Source: Zygaena filipendulae (taxonomy: Eukaryota; Arthropoda; Insecta; Lepidoptera; Zygaenidae). From it: 64,000 nucleotides of DNA. Each line of letters opens with the position of its first letter. Position 1 is the first letter of the stretch. Shown here piece after piece: positions 33,026 to 44,329 of the stretch. The stretch is from positions 14,089,001 to 14,153,000 of the forward strand of contig OU015652.1 in NCBI GenBank assembly GCA_907165275.2, read 5' to 3'. The notes beneath the pieces are model-generated. The model made no database searches. It saw nothing but the letters and a program-made list of their open reading frames with translations, and was not told the origin of the DNA. A program made the translations under genes and the position numbers.

Positions 33026-33624
33026 AGTATATTGACTGATATTTTATTTATTTACAGTAAATGTACTTTTTTCCGTTCAAAATTTTTTAAAGGTGTTAAA
33101 AAACCTTTGTCGGATACCGAGTGGAGTTTGACTCATTCAGTCTTTAAATTGATCATCAATATTTATTTTTATTTTATTTTATTTATTGAAAACTAACTCT
33201 ACAGCACATTAAGAAAACGATTAACCAATACAAATAACTCACAATAGTGCCAATGACAGGTTAGACTAATCTTAACGAAATAGAGATATATTAATATTAT
33301 ATATTAAATATTAATTTTGCTTTGCTTCCAAAGCCAAAGAAAAGCCCACTTTATTTATCTCGGCATATCTACGGACGTTTTAACGCACTCATGGTAGAGT
33401 ATCTAGTACTTCCGTTACGTTTTTTTTTTTCCCTCTCTTCTCTCTCTTCAAATGCTTAAGAAAATTAAAAAAAAAAAAAAAAAAAATAAGCTACCAATAG
33501 AGCATCAGGCACAATGATAGTTCTAAACCGGCCAAGTAAACCTTGGTTACGCCTCTTCCTGAAATAATATTGATTGCTTTATCGCTGATATACCTATATC
33601 TTTAAATTTTTCAATATAACAAAT
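33026..33624. other. Interior of the 5.09 kb element, low-complexity
   Basis: TTTA/TTTTA-rich runs near 33160-33185, a T-run at 33420-33430 and an A-run at about 33467-33486. No gene apart from the retroelement debris on either side. Confidence 0.4.
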
Positions 33625-33780
33625 TATTACCCAAAAGAGAGCCTTCCGCTCGAAAAACTAACCAAGAAACGAATAGCTCTACTTGCGTTGTCGACTGCAC
33701 AACGTGCAGAGACGCTGTCCTTGATCTGCTTAACCAACTGAAAGTCAATACCTCTAATGAAAAAAAAAAAAAAAAACTTA
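33625..33780 (+). pseudogene. Decayed DIRS-like tyrosine recombinase fragment
   Basis: One frame reads SLPLEKLTKKRIALLALST followed by AQRAETLSLI, a close fit to the start of the catalytic domain of DIRS tyrosine recombinases, where the Arg of QR is catalytic. A stop follows soon after. With the RT relic 600 bases upstream it indicates one old DIRS-like insertion within the 5.09 kb element. Confidence 0.55.
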
Positions 33781-34135
33781 CTAAATATAGAAAATTATTG
33801 ACCACGAAACGACCTATTCACAATGCTTTAACTCACAATGCCTTAACTTTATCCCACTGTATCCCATAAATGAGGATAGACTCTTTGCAGAAGCAGCTTA
33901 CAATGACTCTGATTAATAAACATTTATATAAATACAAGATAAACAAAATATATAAATATTTTGTAAAATTATTCGTACAAGTCTAATTATATTTTTTCTC
34001 TACTCGTGTTCGCTGATTTAACTTGGTTTATCATCGTTCTTCTTTCCCTATCTTTTACCTATTTCATGGTGAGCGCTAAACATCTACATAGTAAAACATC
34101 TCTAATAAATCTCGAGGATGCAACGTCGCAGTATA

Positions 34136-34530
34136 ATTGATGGTTAAACAAACTTACCTAGTGATGTTTGACCATAATTATACGAGACGTTGCATCCGAA
34201 GAGATTTATTACCCTCCCTGCCCATAGGTTTCGTTAAAAACTTATACATCTATAAGTATTAACGTTACCCCATGCCATGAAATAGGTGCTCTGAAAAAAT
34301 GAGCTGGCACGGCGGCGTGCGGCAACGCAGGCGCTACGCCGGGTGGGGCGGGGAGGAGGGGTACACAGTAGTCAATTGAATATCTTTTTATAGCTCTAAA
34401 TAATTGTGTGCGATGCTAGTACATTGAAGAATGGACTACATAGTAAAACATCTCTAATAAATCTCTTCGGATGCAACGTCTCGTATAATTATGGTCAAAC
34501 ATCACTAGGTAAGTTTGTTTAACCATCAAT
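34136..34530. mobile_element. Palindromic element hosting a nested TIR element
   Basis: The outer arms, from 'attgatggttaaacaaactt' to 'gaccataattata' at the left and their exact reverse complement at the right, would form one palindrome of about 100 bp if the 301 bp insert (34183-34483) were removed. TATA flanks the arms at 34132-34135 and 34531-34534. Inserted in the Helitron-like copy, whose reference sequence has a single TATA at this point. Confidence 0.7.
34183..34483. mobile_element. 301 bp non-autonomous TIR element
   Basis: Starts CGAGACGTTGCATCCGAA and ends with its complement (29 bp exact TIRs), flanked by TATA at 34179-34182 and 34484-34487. Its right 185 bases match the reversed left end of the 5.09 kb element, so it is probably an internally deleted relative. 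Confidence 0.75.
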
Positions 34531-34534
34531 TATA

Positions 34535-34706
34535 AATGTGAAACTGTGGATGTTTGGATATTTGGATGTTTGTTACTCGATCACGCAAAAACGGCTGAAC
34601 TGATTTGGATAAAATTTGGCGTGCACGTTTTCAGGGGCTTTTTTTTTCCCGGAATTCCCTCGGGAACTCCGAAATTACCGCGGGTGAAACCGCGGCGCAC
34701 AGCTAG
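34535..34706 (+). mobile_element. Right part of the split Helitron-like copy
   Basis: Continues the copy begun at 29026: 'aatgtgaaactgtggatg' through 'gggtgaaaccgcggcgcac' to CTAG, followed by T. Confidence 0.75.
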
Positions 34707-35264
34707 TGTTAAATAAATAAAATAAAATAAAATAAAAATAATAATATTTTTACAGTAAAACACTAGCACATGCAATTATATTTTAATATTTAGAAAAATT
34801 AATTACACGTAAGTATGTAATTGTAAAATAGACCAAAATACAATTCTTTTGCTTTCTTTTCCAAATCTGGACCGATTTTTTATTTTTTTATTTATCAAAA
34901 TTAATCTAATAAAATTATTGTAAAAGGGATTTGGCTACGCTGTCAGTGACACCTTTTTTTAATTCTTCAAATTTGTTTCCAGATGCCAAGGGACAGCGGT
35001 GGAACTGGACCGAATTACAATACCAAATTTCAGAAGATTCCTTATGTTTGCAATAGTTAAATAAAATAAAATCCATAAAACTCAGGGTATCACAGATTAT
35101 AGTGAAAAAATACTATTTGCTCTAGTGTCATTACTTAGGAAGAAAACTGAGGTATACGTTTGTACTTATTCTTTATTTATCTGTAGTATAGAGTAGAAGC
35201 TTAACTTGGCTTAGCTTTGTTTCATTTAAATCGAATAAATAAAAATAAGTTGTTTTATAAAAGC
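34707..35264. other. tsh intron 1 DNA, nothing distinct
   Basis: AT-rich with an 'aaataaaataaaataaaa' run near 34712-34740. No gene seen. Confidence 0.4.
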
Positions 35265-35265
35265 A

Positions 35266-35466
35266 CTAGCCGTTCCCCGCGGTTTCATACGCGGTAATTT
35301 CGGAGATTCTTCCTTCTCTGTACCCTGACAACGTGTAAATTTCATGATGATCCGTTGAGCTGTTGAGGCGTGAAAGCCTAATAAACAAACAAACAATCAA
35401 AATCACTTTCGCATTTATAATATCAGTAAGGATTTCACGCTGATGAAACCGCGGGGCACAGCTAGT
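35266..35466 (-). mobile_element. Helitron-like copy plus a second 3' end
   Basis: 35266-35432 is a minus-strand copy from CTAG to 'atatcagtaagga'. Directly attached is a plus-strand 3' fragment 'gatgaaaccgcggggcac'...CTAG (35433-35466), so two copies meet head to head. Confidence 0.6.
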
Positions 35467-36421
35467 CTTGTAGATAAACAAACGCCGCCCGCCTTCCCTC
35501 TTAATTGATATAAATGTCAAAATGTAAATGTCAACCCAGATTTGCGAGCGATAACTTCGACACATTTTGTGTTACCATCAGATTTTAATTTCCATAAAAT
35601 ACTACTGTGCTAGAATTAATTATTTATTTTTGATTTTTTTTTCTTTTATTAATAATTAATTGGTTTTGTCAAAACTGAAACCGTTGACGTGATCGGAGAT
35701 GCTTATCATCATAGCCTCCTAACACTGGGTGATGAATTATGCATTGCCATATAGTATATGTAGGTATAAACGTAATGTATATTTTTGAGGCATTTCAATA
35801 GCTATAGGTGTTGATTATCAACAATTTATACGCATTAACACAAACTAGAACGTCTCAGGTGTTGCCAGAAAACATACCTACGAGTTACAAAATTATAGAT
35901 ATAAATAATAATAATTTAATGGTCATACCTATTATTGTCTTTGAGAATCACCGACAAAAGTTTTTAGGTTGGTAACTATTGCAAATTTTTCTTTTCGCTC
36001 TTTGTCGCAAAACTAACGGCAAAGACAAAGCAAGACGATATACCTACTCGTAGTTGACGCTCAATAGGTAAATCAGTAACTGATAGAACCTTACTGACCT
36101 ATATTAGCATGGATTTAAAAAGAGAATGCCTAAGTAGTCGTCGTATTCCATAGACTCTAGTTTTGCTCCAGAATACACAAATCGAAGTAAATTGTAAAAA
36201 TATGTGACGAGTACCTACATACCTATAGAATTAGAATTTTTACACGTTGATATCAGCCTAAGCGTTTATTACGTACCTAGTTGAAAGTTTTAAATATTCA
36301 TTTTCTTAAAAAAAAGATTAATTGGTCTTACTGCTGTGAATTTCTATGTTTTACACTTATAGCTGTAGGTATGTATTAGCTGTAGGTATGTGATTTTTTA
36401 AGAAAATATAAAAAAATACAG
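35467..36421. other. tsh intron 1 DNA, nothing distinct
   Basis: AT-rich, no recognised repeat or gene. Confidence 0.4.
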
Positions 36422-36429
36422 ATATTGGT

Positions 36430-36560
36430 ATGAAGCGTAGTGTTGGACGCCCCCCTGCCAGATGGACCGATGACCTGAAAAAGGTCGCTGGTAGTGGCTG
36501 GATGAGGAAAGCGGGAGATCGTGTACTGTGACTGCAATAGGCTGATTGATTGATTGATTG
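36430..36560 (+). pseudogene. 3' end of a non-LTR retrotransposon ORF
   Basis: Thirty-three codons ending in TGA (36529-36531). The peptide RSVGRPPARWTDDLKKVAG followed by WMRKAGDR is the well-known C-terminal tail of RTE/CR1-type endonuclease-reverse transcriptase proteins. The short 3' end and GATT repeat tail (about 36541-36560) fit an RTE-like, heavily 5'-truncated insertion in tsh intron 1. Confidence 0.7.
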
Positions 36561-38031
36561 GTATTGATAATGTACTATATTATCTACTTATATCGGCATT
36601 GATGACAACATAACTTGAAAATTTGCAAGGAGAAAGGGTCACTATCCGGGTCTATGTTGAGTTTGCAATGAAATAACGCTAGATACTCTAATAAAATAAT
36701 ATTTAACTAACTCATAGAGATATTACACGTAATTCAAAGTTTGTTTTATTCAAAAACCCCTTCGCAATTGAAGGACAAAAAAATCGATGTGTAAATTATA
36801 CGGTCGCGCCGAGAGAGTACGCTGTTTCAACCACACTTGAATTATTTCTAATTTATTAAAAACAAATTCTATAACCCAATTTATGATAACACACTATTCG
36901 AGCAAGCATCAAAAACTCAATGGCAACAGATAACAAGAGTGGAAGCGGGCCGCGGTGTAGAGACGCCATTCATGCGTCTCATATCTCCATTGAATGCGGC
37001 TGACGTGTGATATCATAATATAGGCCTGTTACTTCTATGCATCAATCTTAGGATAAGAGACACTTCCATGACGCTTGTGTATCAATGCGATTGTTTAGTC
37101 TATGTAGTTTAAACGTTAATATTCAACTCATGTTAAAGGTATTGTACCTCAGAATATACTGCAGATATGTTAAAAAAAAGAACCAAAAATTTTTTTACTA
37201 CCTTATAGATCCTAATTTCGTGCTTTAGATTGGAATGAAATGAATGAAATGAATAAAATTAAATTAAATTTATTTGTTACGACATCTGTAAATAGAAATA
37301 AGTTAATAATAGGTACCTACTTACCAAAAAGTAGCACATACAGCGTGTCGTAACAAAAATGGTAACCAGCTTAGCTTATGCTTCTAAAACCAAACCGAAC
37401 CAAAATAAACAGAAAAACAAGCGTGATAGATAGAAAAAAAAGCAAATATCAATTTAAGAAGTGTTGTATGGTAAGTACTATAGTTTCGAACTTCGTAAGT
37501 GCAGCGTCACAAAAAATGCCTGTAATGTCTTTGCGTTTCTCCTATTCTTGACATTGAATTTTGTTGACCTTGACAGTTTGCAAACGGCGAGTTTGTTGCA
37601 CAGTCATGGCACTAGAAAGTTGTAAGGGTGATTTTCATGAGTGCTGTCATGATTACTTTCACTTTATTAACGTCGAAAAGAGCTAATGAAAATTAATAAA
37701 AAAAATTGACATTATTTTTGACTTCGAGACACTTTTTAATACCTATATGACATCCCGTTCCCATGTGTCGTTAAAAAATTTCTATTACTTTGACATCAGG
37801 CGAGCTGTGGTCAAACACCTCGCCTATCGATTGTTTATTAAAAAAAAAACATTGCTTAGTTATAGATGGGCAATCAAGCCATGCAGTGCTTGGGTTTAAA
37901 CACGGTAAAAGACTGGGCGTTTACGGGCTTTTATCGGATCTATCTATAGCTATAATAAATGATGATGAATGATAGGGGTATTCCTCTGATTGCTGACGTC
38001 ACGTATGATCGGCATCAACTCGTGAAGGTAC
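36561..38031. other. tsh intron 1, 5' end
   Basis: AT-rich. Around 37230-37400 a block with 'aaattaaatttatttgttac' may be a degraded retroposon. The segment ends at the exon 1 donor. No gene. Confidence 0.4.
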
Positions 38032-38095
38032 CTGCTCTAACGCCGTCCGCGTCCTGGAGCTGCGGACTGCGGTAGGCGGGGTCTTCCCGATCCAT
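38032..38095 (-). CDS. tsh: teashirt/tiptop, distal first coding exon
   Basis: On the minus strand ATG (38095-38093) sits in the ideal insect context CAAAATGG, with TAG in frame 12 codons upstream. It encodes 21 residues (MDREDPAYRSPQLQDADGV then RA) plus one base, then the donor GCAG|GTACCT. Phase 1 is exactly what exon 2 requires, and the split codon becomes GAA (Glu). Exons 1-3 total 3282 nt, an exact multiple of three, giving 1093 residues. The short charged N-terminus has no known domain; vertebrate TSHZ genes also have a very short first coding exon. The link to exon 2 spans a 17 kb intron and is inferred from start context, splice sites and phase. Confidence 0.75.
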
Positions 38096-38640
38096 TTTGA
38101 CCAATGATTTCACTCCGTTCAAGCAAAACTAATTATACTGATTTATGTTCCCATTGTTCATTGTTGTATGTCTTTCTCTTACTCGCTATATTTACATGCA
38201 CACCCATATCTGTATTTAGATAAACGTGCGCAGCTCTCGACGTGATATATTTTTTGTTTTACCGCCTGTGCGAGATCAGAGTTCTGATTAGTTGAGATAA
38301 TTAGCCCGGTTTTAAGAGATCAGCTCGACTTGCCTCTTTTGTGGGAAGAGTTATAGCTTCAAGTTCACTAATTGCAGTTAACTCGGTAGGCTCTAGATTG
38401 ATAAGTATTGTTTGTTATTTCGGTAGGTTTAAATAAATTGAAAACTACTTCAGAAGTCGGTAATAAAACCGTAGCGTAAGAAGCGTAAGCGTTTGCTGAG
38501 AGTCCATAATAAGTAAAAGAAGGTAAACACGTAAGGTGTAAACATTTATCAAACAGCGAAATACTTTAATGACATCGAAGACAAGCGTAGAAAAGCGTTT
38601 CAATAGTCAAAAACAAAGGTTAAGCGGACAGCTCAACAGC
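38096..38640 (-). other. Probable 5' UTR and flank of distal tsh exon
   Basis: Moderately AT-rich sequence directly upstream of the distal start. The transcript start is not identifiable. Confidence 0.3.
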
Positions 38641-38960
38641 TCAACATACAGTTACAAAGAGAGGAGCTCTCGCTCCATTTCAAGACGCTACAGAAATCGC
38701 GCGCGCTGTCACCCGCCATTGTATATCAATATTTAAAATATATTCCACGTTCGAAAAACAAACCAGCAAATCAGCGCGTCCGGCGCGGCAGCTGCGGCGC
38801 GCCGCATTCACCTGTCGCGCGGCGACGCGCGCGCACGTGGGCGGGGCCTGGCCGCATTTGAATTGGGAATGCGGACTTTTCTTGCTTTTTTCCATTTGCA
38901 ATGTCAACGGGCACGGAATTTGGGTGCGATATTTTCTTTGGCTGGAATTCGGTGGAAGGC
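38640..38960 (-). promoter_or_regulatory. CpG-rich island, candidate distal tsh promoter
   Basis: A marked CpG-rich block about 550-860 bases upstream of the distal ATG, holding CACGTG (38834-38839) overlapping a GC box GGGCGGGG. Composition and position suit a promoter or 5' UTR. A frame open here with a possible donor at 38812 was considered as an alternative first exon and set aside. Confidence 0.4.
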
Positions 38961-40195
38961 TGTAAGTCGAGCTGACTTGTTTATGTCGGCCCAAGGTTTT
39001 CGTTCGGTCCGAGATTTATGGACGGATCGTTAGTTTTGTTTATGGATTGTTTGTTGACTTATCAGAAGGCTTTCGTGCAGGTATAGGATGGGGAGTAGTG
39101 TCAATTCCCTTTCCCTATGACATATGAATTTAAGCTTTGTTCCAACGAAGAAAAAAGTGAAAAATAATTAATAATATATTCACCATCAATGTTATAGGTA
39201 AACAAAGTTTCATGTTCACACAAAATCGCGTGTCGTTTGTAAGCGATAAGGCTAAATGGTTTACGAAACAGTGAAAAAAAAAAATACCAAAATGGACCAA
39301 ATCGATTTTACTGATAAAGTTTTAAAAAGCTTAGGAGCATGTCTTAATGTCTTAAAACCCCACGATTGTCTGAATCCCAGAACAATATTATAACAAAATA
39401 ATATCTAAAACGAGTTTTCCCTAAATAACTTTTGTTTAAAAATGCCTTGATGTAAAAATTCAGCGGCTTTATATAGGAGGAGCATATTTTTAAATCTGTC
39501 AAAACACTACACTTTATATAAATAGAAACAAATCCTTTTGTCGCGTATGTCCGTGTAGTTTATATTGTGACATATTCTGTCTCTTCTACATTGATAAAAA
39601 ATCCTGTTAAATTTATTTTGGTCACTCAATAAAAATTCTATTTTGTTAGGAGTTTAGATTAAATCTGAAGTCTTTTAATACCTACTAAATTAGTCGCAAG
39701 TAGCCAAAACTCGAAACAAAATTAAAACTACTGACTGAATTTATAATCTCGCAAAGTGATTTTTATTTATTTATTTATTCTTTATTAAATTAATTAATTA
39801 TTTAATGTTAATTAATTATTATGTACGTACAAATTTTATTGATTCCAAATAAACTTTTGTAAGTTCACTAGGAATGGATTATGTGCATAATTTTTTTTTA
39901 TATTAAAAATATCTCCACATATTTTATTAGTTGAAAAGATTTTAACGGTAGATATCTAACCGAAACTCCCAAATTAGACGTATTTTAAACACTCTCTACT
40001 TTTGCTTTCAACTTAAAGCTTATAATAATACAAACTATATAATAAGTAGGTACTGTACCAATACTTACTGTACTTTTTAATGATCCCAGCTCCTGAACTA
40101 TATTATTCACGAAAAATATTTGCAATTCACTAAGTAGTGAGTGTGACTAATGATGGCTTTTTTTTTTGTTATCTTGACGATTTTGATATATTTTT
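38961..40195. other. Upstream AT-rich DNA, nothing distinct
   Basis: No recognised gene or repeat; TTTA/TTAA-rich stretches near 39755-39830. Confidence 0.4.
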
Positions 40196-40321
40196 TTTTT
40201 TTTTTATGTCATAGGGGGCAAACGGGCAAGTGGTACACCTGATGGTAAGTGATTACCGCCGCCCATAGACATCTGCAACACCAGAAACTAACTTATTCGT
40301 TCTACTTCGAACGGCGACCTC
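40196..40321 (+). repeat. Dispersed lepidopteran repeat fragment
   Basis: After a T-run, 'gggcaaacgggcaagtggta' and 'gattaccgccgcccatagac' form a motif I recall as common across moth and butterfly genomes, probably a retroposon end. Only one copy in the window. Confidence 0.5.
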
Positions 40322-40324
40322 ATG

Positions 40325-40398
40325 AAAGGTACTTTTTATCCTGAAATTCCCGCGGGAACTCTGTAATTAAACCGAGTGGTACCACAGGGATCAGCTAG
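40325..40398 (+). mobile_element. Helitron-like 3' fragment
   Basis: 'ggtactttttatcctgaaat' to 'gggatcagctag|t'; the 5' half is absent, replaced by the repeat at 40196-40321. Confidence 0.6.
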
Positions 40399-42239
40399 TA
40401 ATGAATAAATAAACAAACAGTAAGACACGTCGGCCGAGGCGCTACTCAACGCGTCCAATTTTGGTTTCAATCCCATTACCATAACGCGAGTGCAATCGCT
40501 TGGGTGAATTCTTACGATGTCAAGCTGACCGCCTCGAACGTGACACACGGTGCTTGCCTTCAGCCAGCAGGCGAGTGGGTTCGATTTCCGTCCGTGACAA
40601 AGGTGGTACCGGTTTAGATATTCACAAGATTTTGTAGTCTTTGTTTAGTCACTTACTTATATTAATGGATATTATCCGGGTAAGCACGTTTGTACAATTT
40701 AGACACAGCAGCTACACTTACTTACATTTTCAGAAACATGCAGTTATTTTTGAATTTTGAACCGCCCGCTTCTCGTTTTAATCGACAATATATGTCTCTT
40801 TAAGGTTGGCTTGAAAAGATTTTGGCAATAAAGCCGACTTTAGCTCGGTCCCTATTTGTGTACTGTGTATAGTGTTTCTTTTGGGGCAATAAAATATAAA
40901 TTAAATTTGGATATGAAAAATATTGACCAAACTATCCGCCGGTGTGTCCGTTCAGAAGCATAATATCGACAATTCCACACTATTTAGATGCAAGTTTAAA
41001 AGTCATCTTCGAGTGGAGAATGTGCGGAGCGCCGATCGAGTTGCATTACCATACCGCTCGTCGAGTGGCCCTCGGCCGCAGACGAGACTACACCGTAGCT
41101 CGTGGGGACACCGCGTCGGTGTATAGACGATTATGCGTTCTAGATTAGAACTCCAGCGCTTAGCCGCTAGATAGGCAGCTCATTACCATACCGCTGCAAC
41201 GGTGGAAGTTCTGAAGAATGTCGCTTAGTAGGTGATTTTTGATTGCGAATTCTCTAACTTGAGATCGTTGATGATACTCATAAATGTGTCTTACGGTGAA
41301 CGATGAAGGTTTTTGTTTACCTACATCTTTGTGTTTTTTTATCGGTGAAATAGAAGAAGAATGTCGATGCGTAATAGAGGTGGCAACACCGTTGGTCTCA
41401 TTATTAATGAGGTGGCTGATGATACGTCAGCTATGGTAGGCTCAATCCCCGCGTCAGGGTTAGTATTTTTGTGATTTCACCCTGAGTTTGGATGTTAAAG
41501 TACGTAGGTACCTATGAAAAAGAAAGTACCTATCAAAGTACCTATTTTTATACTAATCCGTTGTTTGATACCTATAGTACAAGTTTTTGCTTACTTTTCA
41601 ACTAGATGGCGCCTTGTGACAATATTGAAGCATTTGTTATATGTATGAAACTAAAAGTTCTGCGTCAGTAAAAGCTGAAATTTCAAATAAAATTTCTGTT
41701 ATAATAAAAGAAATGTAATGTAAGAATTAAGATAACTACATTCTGAACATTTTGAATTTGAGTTTAATATTTGATCTGTCAAGAATTTTAGTATATCTAG
41801 GTAGGTATATTATAAATAAAAAAACACACCGATTTGTGAAATAATTTCAGGCTTTTAGGAAATTCAGGAAAAAAGTACACAATTAAAATTATTTTCTATA
41901 CTAGGTATGTTGGCAATGTTTTTTGATATGGTTACCCAAGGTTTTTCTTAAAGTATTCGAATCTAAGCAGGTTAATTAAAATAACATGACTGCTTTATTT
42001 TGAACTTTATTGTACTGCGGTTCTCTTCTTTTTCCGAATAAGTCATTGAAATGTAGTATTTCCGCACTACGTTTATTAAAATTGCCACTGAAGGCTCGAG
42101 TGACCGGCCGCATGTAATTAACACACCAGCTATATACCTAGGTAGCTCTATCACAAAACAAAAGACAAGGTGCTGGCAAGAGGCAGGTAATGGTAATGTG
42201 TTGGAAATGCATCCGATCCCGAGAGCGGCGAGAGACCGC
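40399..42239. other. Upstream DNA with SINE-like scraps
   Basis: B box-like words 'gggttcgatttccg' near 40577-40590 and 'ggctcaatccccgcgtcag' near 41439-41457 suggest two decayed SINEs. A balanced block lies at about 41010-41230. No gene. Confidence 0.3.
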
Positions 42240-42720
42240 ATTTTATCACAAACTAATGATCTTCAACGGCTGCGGCGAGTAATGAGAGAGGCGACGACCC
42301 ATCCTCGCCACCAATAAAATATTTATGAAAGCATCCCCGCCCGTAATGGAACGCGTCACCTCGCCCGTTAGAAGACTCCCCCTCCATTAAACAGCCACGG
42401 AGAAAATTAGACGAGGCGTTTTATATTCAGACGTTATAACACGCGTTCTAAATAAAGAAGGACAATAGCCGATCGCGCGCCCGCGTCGCTACGCCTTACG
42501 CAGACCGGCGACTCGTTAGTTCGTATTTAAGAGACAGCTTCTAAATATCTGATCGGTATCGGCGCGGACAATACCGCGGTCGGGCGTCACGACGGCGGAC
42601 GGCGGTCGGCGATCGGCCGTCGGCAGGAATATGGACGAGCCGGCCGACCGCATACCGGCCTTGTTTTATGTTAATGCATGCGCATAAACGGCTGAGTGGA
42701 AAATATCGCGACGGCGCAGC
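42240..42720. promoter_or_regulatory. GC-rich island with homeodomain-type sites
   Basis: GC-rich, CpG-rich DNA with repeated TAAT/ATTA words ('gtaatgagagag', 'cgtaatggaacg', 'ccattaaac') and 'atttatg'. No sustained reading frame of known type. Candidate enhancer upstream of tsh. Confidence 0.3.
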
Positions 42721-43059
42721 CTCTGTGATGGAACACCGGACTAAGGACTTGGAAAGAAACTAACACCAATTGATATAAATGTCTTCTCAGAAACAGAATA
42801 TGTGAAAAATGCTTAATTTTTAAGATATTATTATATCTTGATTTAAAAAAAAATTAATTGGTTTGCATCAGTTAAAACTTGATATCAAAAATAATGTGGC
42901 AAAAAATGTTTTTTTTTCAGCATTCTTCGTAATGCAGAATGCAGAATTATCATCAAAAATTAAAGGTTACGTATTATGATTATCTACCCTATTTTGCATA
43001 ATATTCAAGATTTATTTTCAAATAAATTGTATACAGCGATAAAAGCTGTAGTATCACCC

Positions 43060-43800
43060 AAAGGCGTTAACAAACGCACTGCTATTTCTGCATTAATTAT
43101 ACTTATACCGAAGGCGCAATCGTTCAACATAATCAGATGTAATGACATCGAGGTCAATTACGGGCTGAAACCCTATTGTCCGAGAGCTAGGAAGTGAAGT
43201 GGGTAATTAAAGAGATGCGGTCGCGCGGTAGCCGCGTCGCACGCGCATACCGACCGGCAGACGGTATCGGACCTGTCGATCTGCAGCGGACGGAATACCG
43301 AAACCTAATAAGTCCGATCCGAGTCTCATTTATGTAAGGAGTCGGGTGGACGAGATAAAAAAAGCAAAAACAATATAGAGGCGCTCGATAAAGAAGACGG
43401 CCTCCAATAATTTAGGGTCATTGTTTCGCTTCCTAATTTATGGAGTGCGGGGCGTCGATTGATTTGTGTGGACTGCAGGCTTTAGCGGACGGCGATTCTT
43501 CGAAAACAGTGTCGCAGTAAGCACTTTTGAATCCACCGGGAGTGGATATTGGATTTAAAAGACCATGACGAGTTGTCAGCTCGTCTCGGCGTAACTGAAT
43601 ATATTTGCATCGGATGCGTTCGTTCGCGATATACATACAATGAGCGGTATTTAAATACGCGATAGGATTGGCCGGTCTGGGAAGGCGGGGATCAGGCCAT
43701 ATAGGCACCGGGCGCTCGTGACGCACATATTAAGTTAGGCCCTCCGTACACGGACCGCGGTCGGACGCCATGGAGCTAGGAGATAGCGGTCGTGAATGTC
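43060..43800. promoter_or_regulatory. GC-rich, TAAT-containing block
   Basis: Contains 'gcattaattat', 'gggtaattaaag' and 'cgattgatttgtgtgg' in CpG-rich DNA. Frames open on both strands are short and unrecognised. Candidate regulatory region. Confidence 0.3.
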
Positions 43801-44001
43801 CCTCCAGTAGGTAGTGCGAGTACAATGGACTCGCCCAAGTTATTGATGCCCTTGAGCGATCGAACACCGTGCTATATTCAATTGCGGGTGGCACATCCTG
43901 GCCCGTCTTAAATCATCGACTGTTCCATACTGAACCATAATAATCCCTATCTCTACTAATAGTTATCAGGTGCTACAAACAGCACAGAGATATTTATTTT
44001 C

Positions 44002-44190
44002 TACTGGCTGTTCCCGAGGTTTCACCTGCGTTTATTTCGGAGTTCACGCTAGAATTCCAGTATTAAAAGTACCATATGCCCTTCTCTATACTCCTGGCAA
44101 TATTTTTGAAAAATTGCATGATGATAGGTTGATTATTTAAAGCGAAAAACCTTATCAAACGAAATCACATTCACATTTATAATGTTAAGA
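44002..44190 (-). mobile_element. Diverged Helitron-like copy
   Basis: 'tggctgttcccgaggtttca' to 'atttataatgtta' follows the family in minus orientation; the CTAG terminus has mutated to CTGG. Confidence 0.55.
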
Positions 44191-44329
44191 TTATTTTCAT
44201 TCCAGTAGCAGTTCCGGAATACAGGAAATCGTATAATTGCCATAGATGCAAACCACGGACACAGAAACTTAATACTCAAATCCAGACTTCGGACAAAAAA
44301 GTCCGATTCGAGTCTGTCCAACACAGATT

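Larger units (their letters stand above)
29042..34131. mobile_element. 5.09 kb TIR element flanked by TATA
   Basis: The outer 48 bases (29042-29089 and 34084-34131) are exact reverse complements, starting CTGCGACGTTGCATCCTCG. TATA flanks both ends (29038-29041 and 34132-34135). The left 185 bases match, in reverse, the right part of the 301 bp element at 34183-34483, so the two belong to one family. Inside are a short exon-like ORF, a 136 bp tandem array, a (TAAA)n run, three Helitron-like copies and DIRS-like coding debris. No transposase was recognised. Superfamily unknown to me; a 4 bp TATA target duplication is unusual. Confidence 0.75.

Noticed and set aside
38812..38857. Alternative distal first exon (ATG at 38857, donor after 38812)
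   Set aside because: The phase also fits exon 2, but the start context is poorer and the peptide is Arg-rich from CpG-rich DNA. The exon at 38032-38095 has a perfect start context and an upstream stop.
42632..42690. Short plus-strand frame starting ATGGACGAGCCGG
   Set aside because: Eighteen codons only; no donor of useful phase was found and the tsh transcript runs on the other strand.
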